IMG/VR virus record: IMGVR_UViG_3300037827_000598
Span: 1-23,124 of that record
DNA from: a virus
Strand: one strand, 5' to 3'
Length of the DNA stretch: 23,124 nucleotides
Position 1 is the stretch's first letter. Each line of letters begins with the position of its first letter. The position numbers and the translations under genes were made by a program. The notes beneath the pieces are model-generated. The model was not told the origin of the DNA. It ran no database searches and saw nothing but the letters and a program-made list of their open reading frames with translations. Shown in pieces: positions 5,771-12,693 of the stretch.

Positions 5771-5936
5771 TTCTTCCCAATTCCAGTTTTGCTCTCACAT
5801 GAATCGTGTAATCGATATCCCATTTCGTGAGATCACGTTTATGTTTCTTTTTCTTAAAACAATCATACCAATGCACAACAGGAATTGGCTGGGTTTGGCC
5901 GTCGTAAAATTCTTTCTTATTTGTAATTGGAAGCAT
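5757..5936 (-). CDS. conserved small protein, paralogue of the gene at 10099 (59 aa)
   Basis: Encodes MLPITNKKEFYDGQTQPIPV followed by a central HWYDCFKKKKHKR and TKWDIDYT motif. A second gene on the opposite strand at 10099-10272 encodes almost the same protein: 44 of 53 aligned residues are identical, and nucleotide differences in the conserved centre fall mostly at third codon positions. This shows both copies are under selection as proteins. The frame is open upstream to a GTG at 5948 and has ATGs at 5939 and 5936; the paralogue alignment favours 5936. A strong AAGGAG lies farther upstream, in front of a separate 13-codon frame (ATG at 5957). The basic KKKKHKR stretch could contact nucleic acid. 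No family recognised. Confidence 0.7.
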   Translation of the reverse strand: MLPITNKKEFYDGQTQPIPVVHWYDCFKKKKHKRDLTKWDIDYTIHVRAKLELGRNGKL

Positions 5937-5985
5937 CATCTGTTTCACAAAATGCCATGTTTACTCCTTATTTATTTTTCCTCGT

Positions 5986-6393
5986 CTACCAAAACTTCCA
6001 CCATTTCTTTTTAGGCTTAGTGTCCCAATTGCATGTTTTAACATCGGGAGAATGTAAATAGCATTCAGGGTCTCTATTTGCTAACTTGTATTGATATTTT
6101 CTGACATTCTCTTCGTTTTTCTTAACGATATCTATCTTTTCTCGATCATCTCTAAAAGCTGGATACATTTGAGAGTAGTATTCATCGCTGAGTTTAGTCA
6201 TGTCTTTTATCTCTTCTTCGGTTCTAGATAGCCTTGGGTTCAAATGCGACATAAAGTCGTAATGGAATTTAAGCAAATGATAAGCAACGTCAATGTCAAC
6301 TTGGCATAACCTAAGTTCTCTTGCTAAATCCTCTATCAATCCATGCAACTTGCCTTTATCTTCTTCTTCCAGCAAGTCAAAGGGCATTCCCAT
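5986..6393 (-). CDS. hypothetical helical protein (135 aa)
   Basis: Not recognised. The largest product of this minus-strand block. Residues about 8-50 form an amphipathic helical region (LLEEEDKGKLHGLIEDLARE...), followed by more charged helix (RLSRTEEEIKDMTKLSDEYYSQM), and it ends in an unusual basic-aromatic tail KPKKKWWKFW. Such a tail may contact membrane or another protein. AGGAG stands seven bases before ATG at 6393, a well-supported start. It is separated from the next gene by about 50 bp, longer than the other gaps in the block. Confidence 0.65.
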   Translation of the reverse strand: MGMPFDLLEEEDKGKLHGLIEDLARELRLCQVDIDVAYHLLKFHYDFMSHLNPRLSRTEEEIKDMTKLSDEYYSQMYPAFRDDREKIDIVKKNEENVRKYQYKLANRDPECYLHSPDVKTCNWDTKPKKKWWKFW

Positions 6394-6406
6394 AAATCTT
6401 CTCCTC

Positions 6407-6601
6407 TCATTTCAATTCCTTCTTTCCAAATCCATGTTCCCTCAGCATTGCAATGATCTCTTCTTTAGAGCATTCCCGATCCGTCATATCACAAATCGTC
6501 GCATTTAGTTCAGAAACATATTTCATTGACTTTTCATGCTCTTCCTGCGTCTGATTTTCTTTTGGATAGTATTTAACTCTAATTCTAATTTTATGATTCA
6601 T
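6407..6601 (-). CDS. small hypothetical protein (64 aa)
   Basis: Not recognised. Begins with a basic beta-like strand (MNHKIRIRVKYYPKENQ) followed by two charged helices (EEHEKSMKYVSELN; SKEEIIAMLREHGFGKKELK). It overlaps the upstream gene by 11 bp and lies 13 bp before the next, as expected for an operon member. The ribosome binding site is weak (AGGA about 12 bases upstream), so translation may depend on coupling to the upstream gene. Confidence 0.55.
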   Translation of the reverse strand: MNHKIRIRVKYYPKENQTQEEHEKSMKYVSELNATICDMTDRECSKEEIIAMLREHGFGKKELK

Positions 6602-6770
6602 TCTTACAAATATTCCTCACCAATATATCCAGAAGCTCATTTGCTTCCCTTTGTTTCTTCTCCAACGCATTCAAGCGCGCATAAGTGCCCTTACGAACTC
6701 TTGTGAGAGAATCTTTTAATTCCACAATTTGTGGATTTTCAAATAAATCATATTGTATTTGTGCTGACAT
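6591..6770 (-). CDS. small hypothetical protein, first gene of the minus-strand block (59 aa)
   Basis: ATG at 6770 (MSAQIQYDLFENPQIVELKD) is preceded by AAGGAG with an eight-base gap; a GTG at 6776 is in frame but only two bases from that site and is rejected. The protein has a short N-terminal segment and then a long charged helix (SLTRVRKGTYARLNALEKKQREANELLDIL), probably a coiled coil. It is the first gene after the candidate minus-strand promoter at 6800-6827, divergent from the terminase operon. No function is recognised. Confidence 0.62.
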   Translation of the reverse strand: MSAQIQYDLFENPQIVELKDSLTRVRKGTYARLNALEKKQREANELLDILVRNICKNES

Positions 6771-6799
6771 TATCACAACTCCTTCTTGTCCGCAAAGAA

Positions 6800-6827
6800 A
6801 ATATCACGTTTGTATTTTTTTGCTCAA
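6800..6827 (-). promoter_or_regulatory. candidate promoter for the 5292-6770 block
   Basis: On the minus strand, TTGAGC (6827-6822) is followed by a 16-base AT-rich spacer and GATATT (6805-6800), matching four of six positions in each box. It lies 30 bp before the first gene's start. The same AT-rich intergenic DNA includes a GAAAAA-A-TTTTTC palindrome and partly related TTGCTCAA and TTGCTTGAG half-sites in the divergent gap, which might bind a regulator. Confidence 0.4.
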
Positions 6828-6896
6828 TGAAAAAATTTTTCTTGACTTAATTTTTTTTCTCAAGCAAAGACTTAAGAAGAAATTAAAAAGGTATTT

Positions 6897-7277
6897 ATGG
6901 GTGTTGGTGGAGTCACAGTAAGTAGAAAGAAGATCATTGAAGCATTGAACAAGCACAATGGTATCATTGCAAGAGCTGCAAAAGAATTGGGTATCGAAAG
7001 AAATACAATTTACAATGCAAAAGCAGAAGATCCAGCGGTTAACGAAGCTATCATTCAAGGCAGATTAAAAATCATCTCTGACGAAGAAGATAGAGATTAC
7101 GATGTAAGATCGCTTGCATATGAATCTATCATTGCACTGCTTGCCAAATTTGATGTGACAGCAACAATCTTTGCTTTAAAGACAAAATGTAAGTGGGAGC
7201 AACCATCCAATATAGGATCTTCTGTTCATATCTCGATAGATGATAAAGGTTCAATGGATGCAGCCAACAAAACTTAA
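6897..7277 (+). CDS. terS: terminase small subunit candidate (126 aa)
   Basis: The N-terminal half is a Fis-like helix-turn-helix, VSRKKIIEALNKHNGIIARA then AKELGIERNTIYNAKAEDP (residues about 8-46), the form common in phage small terminases and other DNA-recognising adaptors. The rest (DYDVRSLAYESIIALLAKFDVTATIFALKTKCKWEQ) is helical and could oligomerise. Small terminases select phage DNA and activate the large subunit. The gene directly precedes and overlaps the large terminase by about 20 bp, which is the strongest support. AAGG lies five bases before ATG at 6897. Divergent transcription from the minus-strand block begins about 120 bp upstream. Confidence 0.75.
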   Translation: MGVGGVTVSRKKIIEALNKHNGIIARAAKELGIERNTIYNAKAEDPAVNEAIIQGRLKIISDEEDRDYDVRSLAYESIIALLAKFDVTATIFALKTKCKWEQPSNIGSSVHISIDDKGSMDAANKT

Positions 7278-8586
7278 GTTCCTAGAAGACTACAAACCTC
7301 GTTGGTATCAACAAGAGTTTGAGAAAGCAATGTTCGGAGGATATAGACGTGCATTTCTCTTATATCACAGGCGTGCCGGGAAAGACTTTTCATGTTGGAT
7401 GTTCATGCTGTATTGCGCTGTTGTGGATGATCCTGGTGTTTACTACTATATTTTGCCTACATATTCTCAAGGCAAGAAAGTGATATGGGACAACATAGAC
7501 GAAGCGGGGAAGAGATTGATAGACTATGTTCCGAAAGAATTGCTAGATGGCAAGATGAATCAAAGCGAAATGAAAATAAGGATAAAGACAAAATGTGGCG
7601 GGACATCTCTAATACAAGTGGTAGGGTCAGAAAACCCCGACTCATTGAGGGGGACAAATCTTAAAGGTGCTGTGTTCTCAGAGTTTGCCATGCAAGATCC
7701 AAGGGGTTGGACTGATGTTATATCGCCCATCTTAATAAAAACAAACGGATGGGCGATATTTAACACCACACCACAAGGTCGAAACCATGCATATGATCTG
7801 TGGGATGGTATTCAAGACTCGCCTTTTTGGTATAAGCAAAAGCTAACGATTGAGGATACAAAGCTCTTCACTAGGGAACAAATCGAAGCCGAAGAGCCAA
7901 AGAAATCAGAAGAGATAATAGAGCAAGAATTTTATGTCAGCTTTAGCAGGGGGATAGATGGTACCTTTTACGGACGGCTTATTAATAAAGCTAGAATTGA
8001 TAATCGCATCACGAACGTTCCTTACGAACCAAGAAGTCAAGTTAATACAGCATGGGATCTTGGATACGGCGACTCTACAGCCATCACGTTTTGGCAGAAT
8101 GTCAACTCCGAAATCAGAATTATTGATTATTACGAGAACCACGGAGAATCCTTGGCCCATTATGTTAAAAAGTTGCAGGAAAAACCTTATGTGTATGGCC
8201 AACATTATTTACCTCATGATGCTGGCAGTGGTTCGCTACAGACCGGCCAATCACTTGCACAAACAGCAAGAGATCTTGGTTTGAATGTGACTGTCTTGGG
8301 GCGGGATGATTTGGAAGTTGGAATAGAAGCAACCCGCTCGCTTCTTTCAGTTTGTTACATAGATGAAAAGAACTGCAAGCAACTCGTCAAATGCCTAGAG
8401 AACTACCATAAGAAGTTCAATGAGAAGACACAGGTATATAGTGACACTCCACAACACGATTGGACAAGTCATGGAGCGGATAGTATCAGATATCTAGCGA
8501 TAGCCAGAAATTCATTTGGTAAAGGAACAAACAATCTATCTCCTGACAAGATAAAAGAAATGAGACAAAGAAATTTGGGGTATTGA
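7258..8586 (+). CDS. terL: terminase large subunit (ATPase and nuclease)
   Basis: 442 residues with this start. The ATPase domain shows a Walker A-type motif HRRAGKD (residues 37-43), a Walker B GAVFSE (137-142) and the coupling motif NTTPQGR (169-175). The nuclease domain has WDLGYGDSTA starting with D267 and later LPHDAGSG near residue 318, followed near the C-terminus by HGADSIRYLA. All motor and RNase H-like nuclease elements seem intact. The enzyme cuts concatemeric DNA and pumps it into the prohead through the portal. The open frame extends to an ATG at 7240, but ATG 7258 has AAGG eight to nine bases upstream and begins MQPTKLKF, so it is preferred. It overlaps the small subunit gene by 20 bp. 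Confidence 0.95.
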   Translation: MQPTKLKFLEDYKPRWYQQEFEKAMFGGYRRAFLLYHRRAGKDFSCWMFMLYCAVVDDPGVYYYILPTYSQGKKVIWDNIDEAGKRLIDYVPKELLDGKMNQSEMKIRIKTKCGGTSLIQVVGSENPDSLRGTNLKGAVFSEFAMQDPRGWTDVISPILIKTNGWAIFNTTPQGRNHAYDLWDGIQDSPFWYKQKLTIEDTKLFTREQIEAEEPKKSEEIIEQEFYVSFSRGIDGTFYGRLINKARIDNRITNVPYEPRSQVNTAWDLGYGDSTAITFWQNVNSEIRIIDYYENHGESLAHYVKKLQEKPYVYGQHYLPHDAGSGSLQTGQSLAQTARDLGLNVTVLGRDDLEVGIEATRSLLSVCYIDEKNCKQLVKCLENYHKKFNEKTQVYSDTPQHDWTSHGADSIRYLAIARNSFGKGTNNLSPDKIKEMRQRNLGY

Positions 8587-8862
8587 ATGATTGCAATTAT
8601 GAACTATTTCAAAAATGGCATACGTTGGATGTTCAGAAATGAAAATGAAATGCTGATAAAGAAGCCTAAAAGTTTAAATCCTAAGGAAAGACTGAGCATA
8701 TGCAAGTTGTATGCCTCTCATGGGTTCAAGGTCATGGATCTATCAAGACAATTCAATGTGCATGAATCAACCATAAGAAGAATCTTAAAAAAAGGATGTG
8801 GATATGAATCTAAAGTTAAAGGCATTAGCCCAAGTAGAAAAAGAAATTGTGAAAATGTTTAA
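8587..8862 (+). CDS. helix-turn-helix protein downstream of terminase (91 aa)
   Basis: Residues about 33-70 read NPKERLSICKLYASHGFKVM then DLSRQFNVHESTIRRILKKG, a clear resolvase/transposase-type helix-turn-helix. There is no catalytic domain, so this is not a transposase. ATG at 8587 begins one base after the terminase stop with a GGGG element six to seven bases upstream; an ATG at 8599 is an alternative. A second helix-turn-helix gene overlaps its 3' end. Function is unknown: a regulator of late genes or a second DNA-recognition factor for packaging are both plausible. Confidence 0.65.
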   Translation: MIAIMNYFKNGIRWMFRNENEMLIKKPKSLNPKERLSICKLYASHGFKVMDLSRQFNVHESTIRRILKKGCGYESKVKGISPSRKRNCENV

Positions 8863-8983
8863 AGATGGTTTGCACATAGACAAAATTGTTAAGCTCAGTG
8901 GCTATAGTCCCACAAGTGCATACACCATCTTAAGAAAACACAAGAATCTTAAGAGAATGAAGAATGCTCAGGAGGCAATTTAA
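8804..8983 (+). CDS. small helix-turn-helix protein (59 aa)
   Basis: ATG at 8804 is preceded by AAGGA seven bases upstream; an in-frame GTG at 8798 is too close to that site. KDGLHIDKIVKLSGYSPTSA then YTILRKHKNLK (residues about 21-51) forms a helix-turn-helix. The gene overlaps the preceding helix-turn-helix gene by 59 bp in another frame. The two recognition helices are not clearly similar, so this does not look like a simple duplication. DNA binding is likely, target unknown. Confidence 0.6.
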   Translation: MNLKLKALAQVEKEIVKMFKDGLHIDKIVKLSGYSPTSAYTILRKHKNLKRMKNAQEAI

Positions 8984-9084
8984 TGAGTCGAGAAAATTGG
9001 GAAGTCATGTGTTTGGCATTAGGTGATTTCTTAAGGATGATTGGATTTATTTTTCTTTTTAAATATATTATGGAGAATTTTTAA
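8983..9084 (+). CDS. 33-residue peptide with hydrophobic segment
   Basis: ATG at 8983 overlaps the previous TAA and has GGAGG seven bases upstream, an excellent start. The product MSRENWEVMCLALGDFLRMI... has one hydrophobic stretch (DFLRMIGFIFLFKYIM) long enough for a marginal transmembrane helix. Its stop overlaps the start of the next mini-gene (TAATG). It was recovered by direct reading as it is too short for ordinary gene calling. Function unknown. Confidence 0.5.
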   Translation: MSRENWEVMCLALGDFLRMIGFIFLFKYIMENF

Positions 9085-9176
9085 TGGATGTTTTACAAGG
9101 TTTAATGATGGTTTCATCTACATTCTTTCATATTCTTGGTGCTGTACTAATGACTTATGTTATTTGGAAATGGTGA
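9084..9176 (+). CDS. 30-residue single-span membrane peptide
   Basis: ATG at 9084 overlaps the preceding stop. The peptide MDVLQGLMMVSSTFFHILGA and a following VLMTYVIWKW form one continuous hydrophobic helix ending in charged/aromatic residues, so a single-pass membrane peptide is likely. Tiny membrane peptides in phage operons sometimes act as holin-like or small inhibitor proteins, but nothing specific is recognised. The tight TAATG coupling on both sides supports translation. Confidence 0.45.
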   Translation: MDVLQGLMMVSSTFFHILGAVLMTYVIWKW

Positions 9177-9179
9177 ATT

Positions 9180-9347
9180 ATGAGACTTACTCCTAGAAAA
9201 TGGACACCATTGCAAGTAGCTAGGGATATTTTAAAGGCAAATAAGCCACTATCTAAATCCCCGGAAGCATTCAGAATAATCATTGAAGAATTGGTTGAAT
9301 TGAAGAAAGAAGTCAAAAAAATTAAAGACAAGTTGGATAAATCATGA
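9180..9347 (+). CDS. small coiled-coil protein (55 aa)
   Basis: Encodes MRLTPRKWTPLQVARDILKA..., with a C-terminal charged helix (IIEELVELKKEVKKIKDKLDKS) that has regular leucine/isoleucine/valine heptads and is probably a coiled coil. It begins three bases after the previous stop and its TGA overlaps the next ATG (ATGA). No ribosome binding site is clear, so coupling is likely. Function not recognised. Confidence 0.5.
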   Translation: MRLTPRKWTPLQVARDILKANKPLSKSPEAFRIIIEELVELKKEVKKIKDKLDKS

Positions 9348-9664
9348 TGGATTTTTTAATTATTACGGGAGTTGTTGTCGTTTGCTTTGGTTTCTTTGGA
9401 TTTTTTGTATGGGTGTTTGACGGGTTATTTCCTGGAAAACCTAATCCAGAAAAGTTGTCAAAATGGTTTTTAATTCAGAATAAGCCAGGTTTTTATGCTT
9501 GGTATTGCGTGGATCACATCAAGTATATCACTTGGGATAATGAAAATAACATGTTATTTATCTATTATGTGGATGGATCTTACACAAAAATATTTGAAGA
9601 TGACCCAAATAGCACATTATCCCATGAGGCGTATGTTAAATTCCTCAGACACATAGGAGAATGA
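9344..9664 (+). CDS. membrane-anchored hypothetical protein (106 aa)
   Basis: Residues 4-28 (FLIITGVVVVCFGFFGFFVW...) make one strong transmembrane helix or uncleaved signal anchor, followed by FDGLFPGKPNPEKLSKWF and a beta-like soluble domain (FYAWYCVDHIKYITWDNENNMLFIYYVDGSYTKIFED). This is a single-pass membrane protein with a small domain of about 75 residues, topology not determined. It overlaps the genes on both sides by ATGA junctions. A role in lysis or superinfection control is possible, but no lysis protein family is recognised. Confidence 0.6.
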   Translation: MMDFLIITGVVVVCFGFFGFFVWVFDGLFPGKPNPEKLSKWFLIQNKPGFYAWYCVDHIKYITWDNENNMLFIYYVDGSYTKIFEDDPNSTLSHEAYVKFLRHIGE

Positions 9665-10098
9665 TGACAGATATCATACCATCGATTGAAAGACTCCGAC
9701 TGGAGTTGGACTTTGCACCATTTCAGGGGAAACTTCTATATTTTCTCCAATCTTTAGTCGATGAGTTGGAGTTATTACATTTTAAGAAAAAAGACAAAAA
9801 ACAACTTATGGATCTAGAACCTTTAGCCACTGAAAATTCAGATCCAAAAAGAGTCTGGAAGGTCAAGATGGAACCAAAGGTATTAAGTAGCAATTGGAGT
9901 GTAAATCAAACAGAATTAAATGGAAAATTAAACAATAAACCAACAAAGGAGAACAAAATGGACAAAAAAATCAAGAAAACAGAAAAAACTGTTGCAAAAG
10001 CTGGAAAAGAATTGAAAAGTTTGGAGAAGGCTGACCATAAACGTGATAAGGTTTGCGATTATGGAAAAAAAGAAATGGCAAAAAACAAGAAGAAATAA
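9661..10098 (+). CDS. hypothetical protein with very basic C-terminus and internal start (145 aa)
   Basis: Residues 1-40 form helices (SIERLRLELDFAPFQGKLLYFLQSLVDELELL); the central part is polar; the last 46 residues are a lysine-rich helix (MDKKIKKTEKTVAKAGKELK...). An in-frame ATG at 9958 is preceded by AAGGAG with a six-base gap, much stronger than the site at 9661. This suggests a second, shorter product of 46 residues from the same frame. Alternatively two ancestral genes have become fused in frame. No family recognised. The gene ends directly at the start of the conserved small gene at 10099 (TAAATG). Confidence 0.55.
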   Translation: MMTDIIPSIERLRLELDFAPFQGKLLYFLQSLVDELELLHFKKKDKKQLMDLEPLATENSDPKRVWKVKMEPKVLSSNWSVNQTELNGKLNNKPTKENKMDKKIKKTEKTVAKAGKELKSLEKADHKRDKVCDYGKKEMAKNKKK

Positions 10099-10272
10099 AT
10101 GATCCCAGTTACATCTAAATATGAATTTTTTGATGGACACACTCAGCCAGTGCCGGTTGTGCACTGGTATGATTGTTTTAAGAAGAAGAAACACAAACGC
10201 GAACTAACAAAATGGGATATCGATTACACGGTACATGTCAGAGCAAAGTTAGAACTAGTAAAAAAGATTTAA
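10099..10272 (+). CDS. conserved small protein, paralogue of the gene at 5757 (57 aa)
   Basis: Begins ATGATCCCAGTTACATC directly after the previous TAA and encodes MIPVTSKYEFFDGHTQPVPV, then HWYDCFKKKKHKRELTKWDI and DYTVHVRAKLELVKKI. It is 83 percent identical over 53 residues (44/53) to the minus-strand protein at 5757-5936. Synonymous changes dominate in the central block, evidence for purifying selection on the protein. The conserved W-Y-D-C, KKKKHKR and KWDIDYT segments are the parts to examine. Function is unknown; the basic stretch suggests nucleic-acid or phosphate contact. The copies lie in opposite orientation about 4.2 kb apart. Confidence 0.75.
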   Translation: MIPVTSKYEFFDGHTQPVPVVHWYDCFKKKKHKRELTKWDIDYTVHVRAKLELVKKI

Positions 10273-10283
10273 GGCAATTGGTC

Positions 10284-10499
10284 ATGAAGTTTAAGGAATT
10301 ACCAGATGAAAGATTTGTCTGTTGTCTGGAATGTGGTTCAACTATTTTTTTAAAAGATCTTGTGGAGATTGAGGATGGATATGTCTCTATTAAATGTGAA
10401 GCTTGGGTTTGTGAAAGTTGCGGAGATTTTGTTATGGATCACAAGCAAATGGATAAGTGTCTTCAATTATATCGTAAATCTCGTGAAAAAAGATACTAG
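10284..10499 (+). CDS. small zinc-ribbon protein (71 aa)
   Basis: ATG at 10284 (MKFKELPDERFVCCLECGST) has AAGG nine bases upstream; the longer open frame from 10212 would overlap the conserved gene and is not needed. Two Cys pairs, CLEC near residue 14 and CESC near residue 47, are spaced as in a zinc ribbon, with beta-like segments between. It may bind DNA, RNA or RNA polymerase; specific function is unknown. It is the last gene before the portal promoter region. Confidence 0.6.
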   Translation: MKFKELPDERFVCCLECGSTIFLKDLVEIEDGYVSIKCEAWVCESCGDFVMDHKQMDKCLQLYRKSREKRY

Positions 10500-10525
10500 A
10501 CAATAAAAAAAATTTTGTATACGGT

Positions 10526-10545
10526 GTCAAGTAAAATGTTCAGTT
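10526..10545 (+). promoter_or_regulatory. 17-bp palindromic motif upstream of portal (copy 1)
   Basis: GTCAAGTAAAATGTT at 10526-10540 recurs exactly at 18263-18277. The full motif AAGTAAA-ATG-TTTACTT is a palindrome with a three-base centre; this copy keeps the left arm and five of seven right-arm bases (AAGTAAAATGTTCAGTT, 10529-10545). It sits 20 bp before the portal start. TAAAAT within it could double as a -10 box, but no properly spaced -35 is evident. Confidence 0.6.
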
Positions 10546-10564
10546 GTCAAAAAAGGACGCTCGG

Positions 10565-12655
10565 GTGACCCATTCCATAATCAAAGAATTAGACGATCGC
10601 TGCAAAGAAAGCCAGTCCTTGATGCAACAATGGTGGGTAGAGGCCAACAACGACACCAACATGGCGATAGGTCGCCAGGATTTCTACAACAACTATAATT
10701 TCACCAATACATACCGCAATCAAAGACTCCTACAATTCAACAAGATCCTTCGCATGTGCAACATGATTGAGGGATATCAGATCGACAATAGGCTTATGTC
10801 AGTCATGCAAGCTGGTGATAACGATCCTGATGCCGGAGAAACTGCGGATCAACGCACGACTGCAATAAATTGGGCCATGCGACAGGATAATACCTATGAA
10901 AAAATATCCGGAGCGTTTTCCGGTGCTGTTCGTGTTGGTTTGAATCTATTAAATGTGTGGATGGACTTTAGAGAAGATCCAGAGAATGGGGACATTAAGA
11001 CCGAAAAGATGTATTACTCCTCTTTCCTAATGGATCCATTTTGGACGAAGATGGATTTCTCCGATTGCGATTGGATATGGACACGAAGATACTTAAGTAG
11101 AGTACAGCTTAATAGTCTGATTCCCAATTTCGAAAGAGACCATCCTAATCTTGGAAAAGGTTACACCTCTAAAGATGGAAAATTCCAATACCTTCCTCAG
11201 AACTGGTATCAATATTCTGATATTCAAAACTTCTACGCCTATAACGAATATTGGAAGAGAGATTATAAGACCGTCAGAAAGATATTGGATAAATCCACCG
11301 GAGAAGTCGCTCCTTGGAATGGGACCAGAGAACAATTCCAATTGATGAGACGATTCAATCCAAACATTGAACTCATTAAAGCGCAAGTTCCCACAGTTAA
11401 GCTTCATATAGTGGTCAATAATACATTGGTGTATGAAGAGAAATCTCCTTATGGAGTGGATAAATATCCCTTCATTCCTTTCTTGGGATACCATAATACT
11501 GAGGTTCAAAACTACTCAGACAGATACTTTGGCATCGTCAGAAATATACGGGATTCGCAACGCGAACTCAATATTCGTCGTAATAGGCTACTCGATATCA
11601 TGGATGCGCAAGTTCAATCTGGACTTATGGTAAAGGAGGATTCTCTGGTTAATCCAGAAGATGCTTTCTTACAAGGCCCTGGCAAAGTTCTATATTTCAA
11701 ACAAAGCTCTAATTTAGCAACAGATGTCGCACCAATACCCCCACCTCCTGTTGCTCAAGGATGGATGGAGCTCATTCAGTCTATCGAAAAAGAGATCATG
11801 GACATTGTCGGTCCTGAAGAATTATTTGCCCAGAATCTTGGCGCTAAGGAAATGTCTGGTATCCTCATGAAGCTAAAGATGGGTGCTGGATTGACTGGGC
11901 TTAGAGGAATATTTGACAACTTAAATCTATCTCAAAAGCTGGTGGGAGAGCTGTTTGATGATATGATTGCTGCTAACTGGTCAGAAGGAAAGATGACACA
12001 AATCCTAGGGCATGCTCCATCTGAACATTTCTTCGATCCATATTATAGCAAATATCATTGCACCGTGGAAGAGGGCGAACTCACTGCATCACAAAGACAA
12101 TTTAAGTTGTTGCAGGCACTTCAATTCAAACAGATCAGCCCTGAAGCCATATCTGATGATTACATCTTGCGTATGTCTAATCTTCAAGATAAAAAGGAAC
12201 TTATTCAACAAGCACAACAACGACAAAAACAAGCTCAAGAGGCGCAGGAAATGCAGTTCTTGGCTGAGATGGACCAGAAACAAATGCTTGCTAGGTCAAT
12301 GGAAGCAAAGTCTCAAAATGATTTTGCAGCAGCCCAAGAAAGAATCACTCGTGCCGCAGCAGATCTGGGTCTTGCAAAAGAAAGATCCGCGCAAGCTATG
12401 CAAGATAGGGCAATGGCAGCTCTCGATAATGCCAAAGCACTAAAAGAAATAGAGCACATGGATGATGATAGGCTTATAAAGTTAGCAGAATTCATTATGA
12501 CTATGCAATTACACCAAAGAGATATTTCAGGTGGTGAAGAAAACGACTCCATAGCAGAGTCTGAAGGTCTTGGAGCTAATGTTAAGGCTGCGGAACAATC
12601 TACAAGAGTTCAAAGCCAACAACCGCAGCAACAGCCGCAAATGCAAAATCAATAA
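10565..12655 (+). CDS. portal protein
   Basis: About 696 residues, typical of large portals of short-tailed phages (P22-like class, roughly 700). Near the start, ARQDFYNNYN-type and NMIEGYQIDNRLMSVMQAGD segments are followed by TADQRTTAINWAMRQ, then a wing/crown region with YNEYWKRDYKT and the long-stem part PYPFIPFLGY-like YPFIPFLGYHNTEVQNYSDR. The C-terminus from about residue 535 is a Q/A-rich coiled coil (ELIQQAQQRQKQAQEAQEMQ) ending in a Gln-rich tail, as in P22-type barrel extensions. Portals form the dodecameric channel for DNA entry. GTG at 10565 is preferred, since AAAAAAGGA stands seven bases upstream; a TTG at 10544 is in frame but has no site. Confidence 0.85.
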   Translation: MTHSIIKELDDRCKESQSLMQQWWVEANNDTNMAIGRQDFYNNYNFTNTYRNQRLLQFNKILRMCNMIEGYQIDNRLMSVMQAGDNDPDAGETADQRTTAINWAMRQDNTYEKISGAFSGAVRVGLNLLNVWMDFREDPENGDIKTEKMYYSSFLMDPFWTKMDFSDCDWIWTRRYLSRVQLNSLIPNFERDHPNLGKGYTSKDGKFQYLPQNWYQYSDIQNFYAYNEYWKRDYKTVRKILDKSTGEVAPWNGTREQFQLMRRFNPNIELIKAQVPTVKLHIVVNNTLVYEEKSPYGVDKYPFIPFLGYHNTEVQNYSDRYFGIVRNIRDSQRELNIRRNRLLDIMDAQVQSGLMVKEDSLVNPEDAFLQGPGKVLYFKQSSNLATDVAPIPPPPVAQGWMELIQSIEKEIMDIVGPEELFAQNLGAKEMSGILMKLKMGAGLTGLRGIFDNLNLSQKLVGELFDDMIAANWSEGKMTQILGHAPSEHFFDPYYSKYHCTVEEGELTASQRQFKLLQALQFKQISPEAISDDYILRMSNLQDKKELIQQAQQRQKQAQEAQEMQFLAEMDQKQMLARSMEAKSQNDFAAAQERITRAAADLGLAKERSAQAMQDRAMAALDNAKALKEIEHMDDDRLIKLAEFIMTMQLHQRDISGGEENDSIAESEGLGANVKAAEQSTRVQSQQPQQQPQMQNQ

Positions 12656-12663
12656 CTTTTTTC

Positions 12664-12693
12664 TTGCCACAAAATTTACCCACAATATATAAC
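12664..12693 (+). promoter_or_regulatory. candidate promoter for the small-gene operon 12726-15640
   Basis: TTGCCA (12664-12669) and TATAAC (12688-12693), 18 bases apart, each match five of six consensus positions. They lie in the 70-bp gap after the portal and before the first small gene, so this operon could be expressed separately from the structural genes. Confidence 0.4.

Noticed and set aside
8587-8983. Transposase remnant (insertion sequence)
   Set aside because: Only helix-turn-helix segments are present; no DDE or HUH catalytic residues and no terminal inverted repeats or target duplications are seen.
9928-10194. 88-codon minus-strand frame rich in F, L and C
   Set aside because: It is antisense to Lys-rich coding sequence, which automatically gives Phe/Leu-rich products; the real gene here is the conserved plus-strand gene at 10099.
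10212-10283. Upstream extension of the zinc-ribbon gene at 10284
   Set aside because: It overlaps the conserved paralogue gene in a different frame and lacks a ribosome binding site; ATG 10284 has AAGG and keeps all Cys pairs.
10544-10564. TTG start of portal
   Set aside because: No ribosome binding site; it lies in the palindromic motif. GTG at 10565 has AAAAAAGGA at proper spacing.
12012-12443. 143-codon frame on the plus strand inside the portal gene
   Set aside because: It is a shadow in another frame of the portal; the portal frame has the motifs and length of the family, and the alternative is Lys/Asn/Ser-rich with no ribosome site.
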